This document shows positions 5,819 to 5,849 of a DNA stretch of 5,849 nucleotides, one piece after another. Within the stretch, counting starts at the first letter, position 1. The number at the start of each line of letters is the position of its first letter. Made by a program: the position numbers and the translations under genes. The notes beneath the pieces were generated by a model, which saw nothing but the letters and a program-made list of their open reading frames with translations, did not search any database and was not told the origin of the DNA. This stretch comes from Firmicutes bacterium UBA7709 (lineage in GTDB: Bacteria > Bacillota_A > Clostridia > Peptostreptococcales > Anaerovoracaceae): NCBI GenBank assembly GCA_002482405.1, contig DLFX01000353.1, positions 1 through 5,849 of the forward strand, in the 5' to 3' direction.

Positions 5819-5826
5819 AGATCAAA

Positions 5827-5849
5827 ATGAAGGAATTAGCCGAACTGAT
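5827..5849 (+). CDS. Start of an unidentified gene (3' end outside window)
   Basis: Only the first seven codons, MKELAEL, and part of an eighth are present before the window ends. The call rests on a good ribosome binding site (GGGAG, 8-nt spacing) and an upstream extended -10 promoter rather than on the protein. The product cannot be identified. It is transcribed divergently from the SGNH-mutY-ppaC cluster and may share its control region. Confidence 0.6.

Noticed and set aside
5580..5826. A known riboswitch, T-box or tRNA gene in the divergent intergenic region
   Set aside because: I compared the leaders by eye with the consensus features I know (for example T-box, TPP, SAM, c-di-GMP, fluoride, preQ1, guanidine and ZTP classes) and found no match; no cloverleaf is visible. 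A covariance search could overturn this.
1..5849. CRISPR array, insertion sequence, prophage or defence system
   Set aside because: No regularly spaced repeats, transposase or integrase motifs, terminal inverted repeats, or phage or defence domains were seen on either strand.

Overview
The window looks like a chromosomal segment from an anaerobic Gram-positive bacterium of the Clostridia (Bacillota). This is inferred from three things: an inorganic pyrophosphatase with an inserted CBS-DRTGG-CBS module, a form best known from clostridia; a UPF0182 membrane-protein gene; and strong A/G-rich ribosome binding sites and intrinsic terminators. The coding DNA has a moderate G+C content, and the only long intergenic region is very AT-rich. 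The species cannot be named from this sequence alone.

Layout from left to right. Bases 2-1864 (+) hold the C-terminal two thirds of a UPF0182 protein; its membrane-spanning N-terminus lies to the left of the window. A near-perfect bidirectional hairpin terminator (1868-1904) separates it from a convergent minus-strand cluster. Read in the direction of transcription, that cluster is a cytoplasmic SGNH/GDSL hydrolase (5579-4902), then mutY, the A/G-specific adenine glycosylase (4838-3558), then the CBS-DRTGG family II pyrophosphatase (3557-1917). The mutY stop codon directly abuts the pyrophosphatase start codon, so those two are almost certainly co-transcribed and probably translationally coupled. 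The SGNH gene lies 63 bp upstream of mutY in the same direction. Read-through from it is likely, but a separate promoter-like sequence sits just ahead of mutY.

The 247-bp region at 5580-5826 is a divergent control region. Leftward it has a near-consensus promoter (TTGAAA-17-TATAAT), overlapped by a 25-bp imperfect palindrome, and a leader with a hairpin and a possible 16-codon upstream ORF. Rightward it has an extended -10 promoter and a leader of about 80 nt with a possible fold, leading to a gene of which only the first seven codons are present (from 5827).

The products do not form an obvious pathway. MutY removes adenine mispaired with 8-oxoguanine, the pyrophosphatase hydrolyses PPi from biosynthetic reactions, and the substrate of the SGNH hydrolase is unknown. 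No mobile element, CRISPR array, tRNA, rRNA or defence system was seen. The protein-coding part is largely ordinary housekeeping; the least explained DNA is the divergent regulatory region and the unusual 5' end of mutY.
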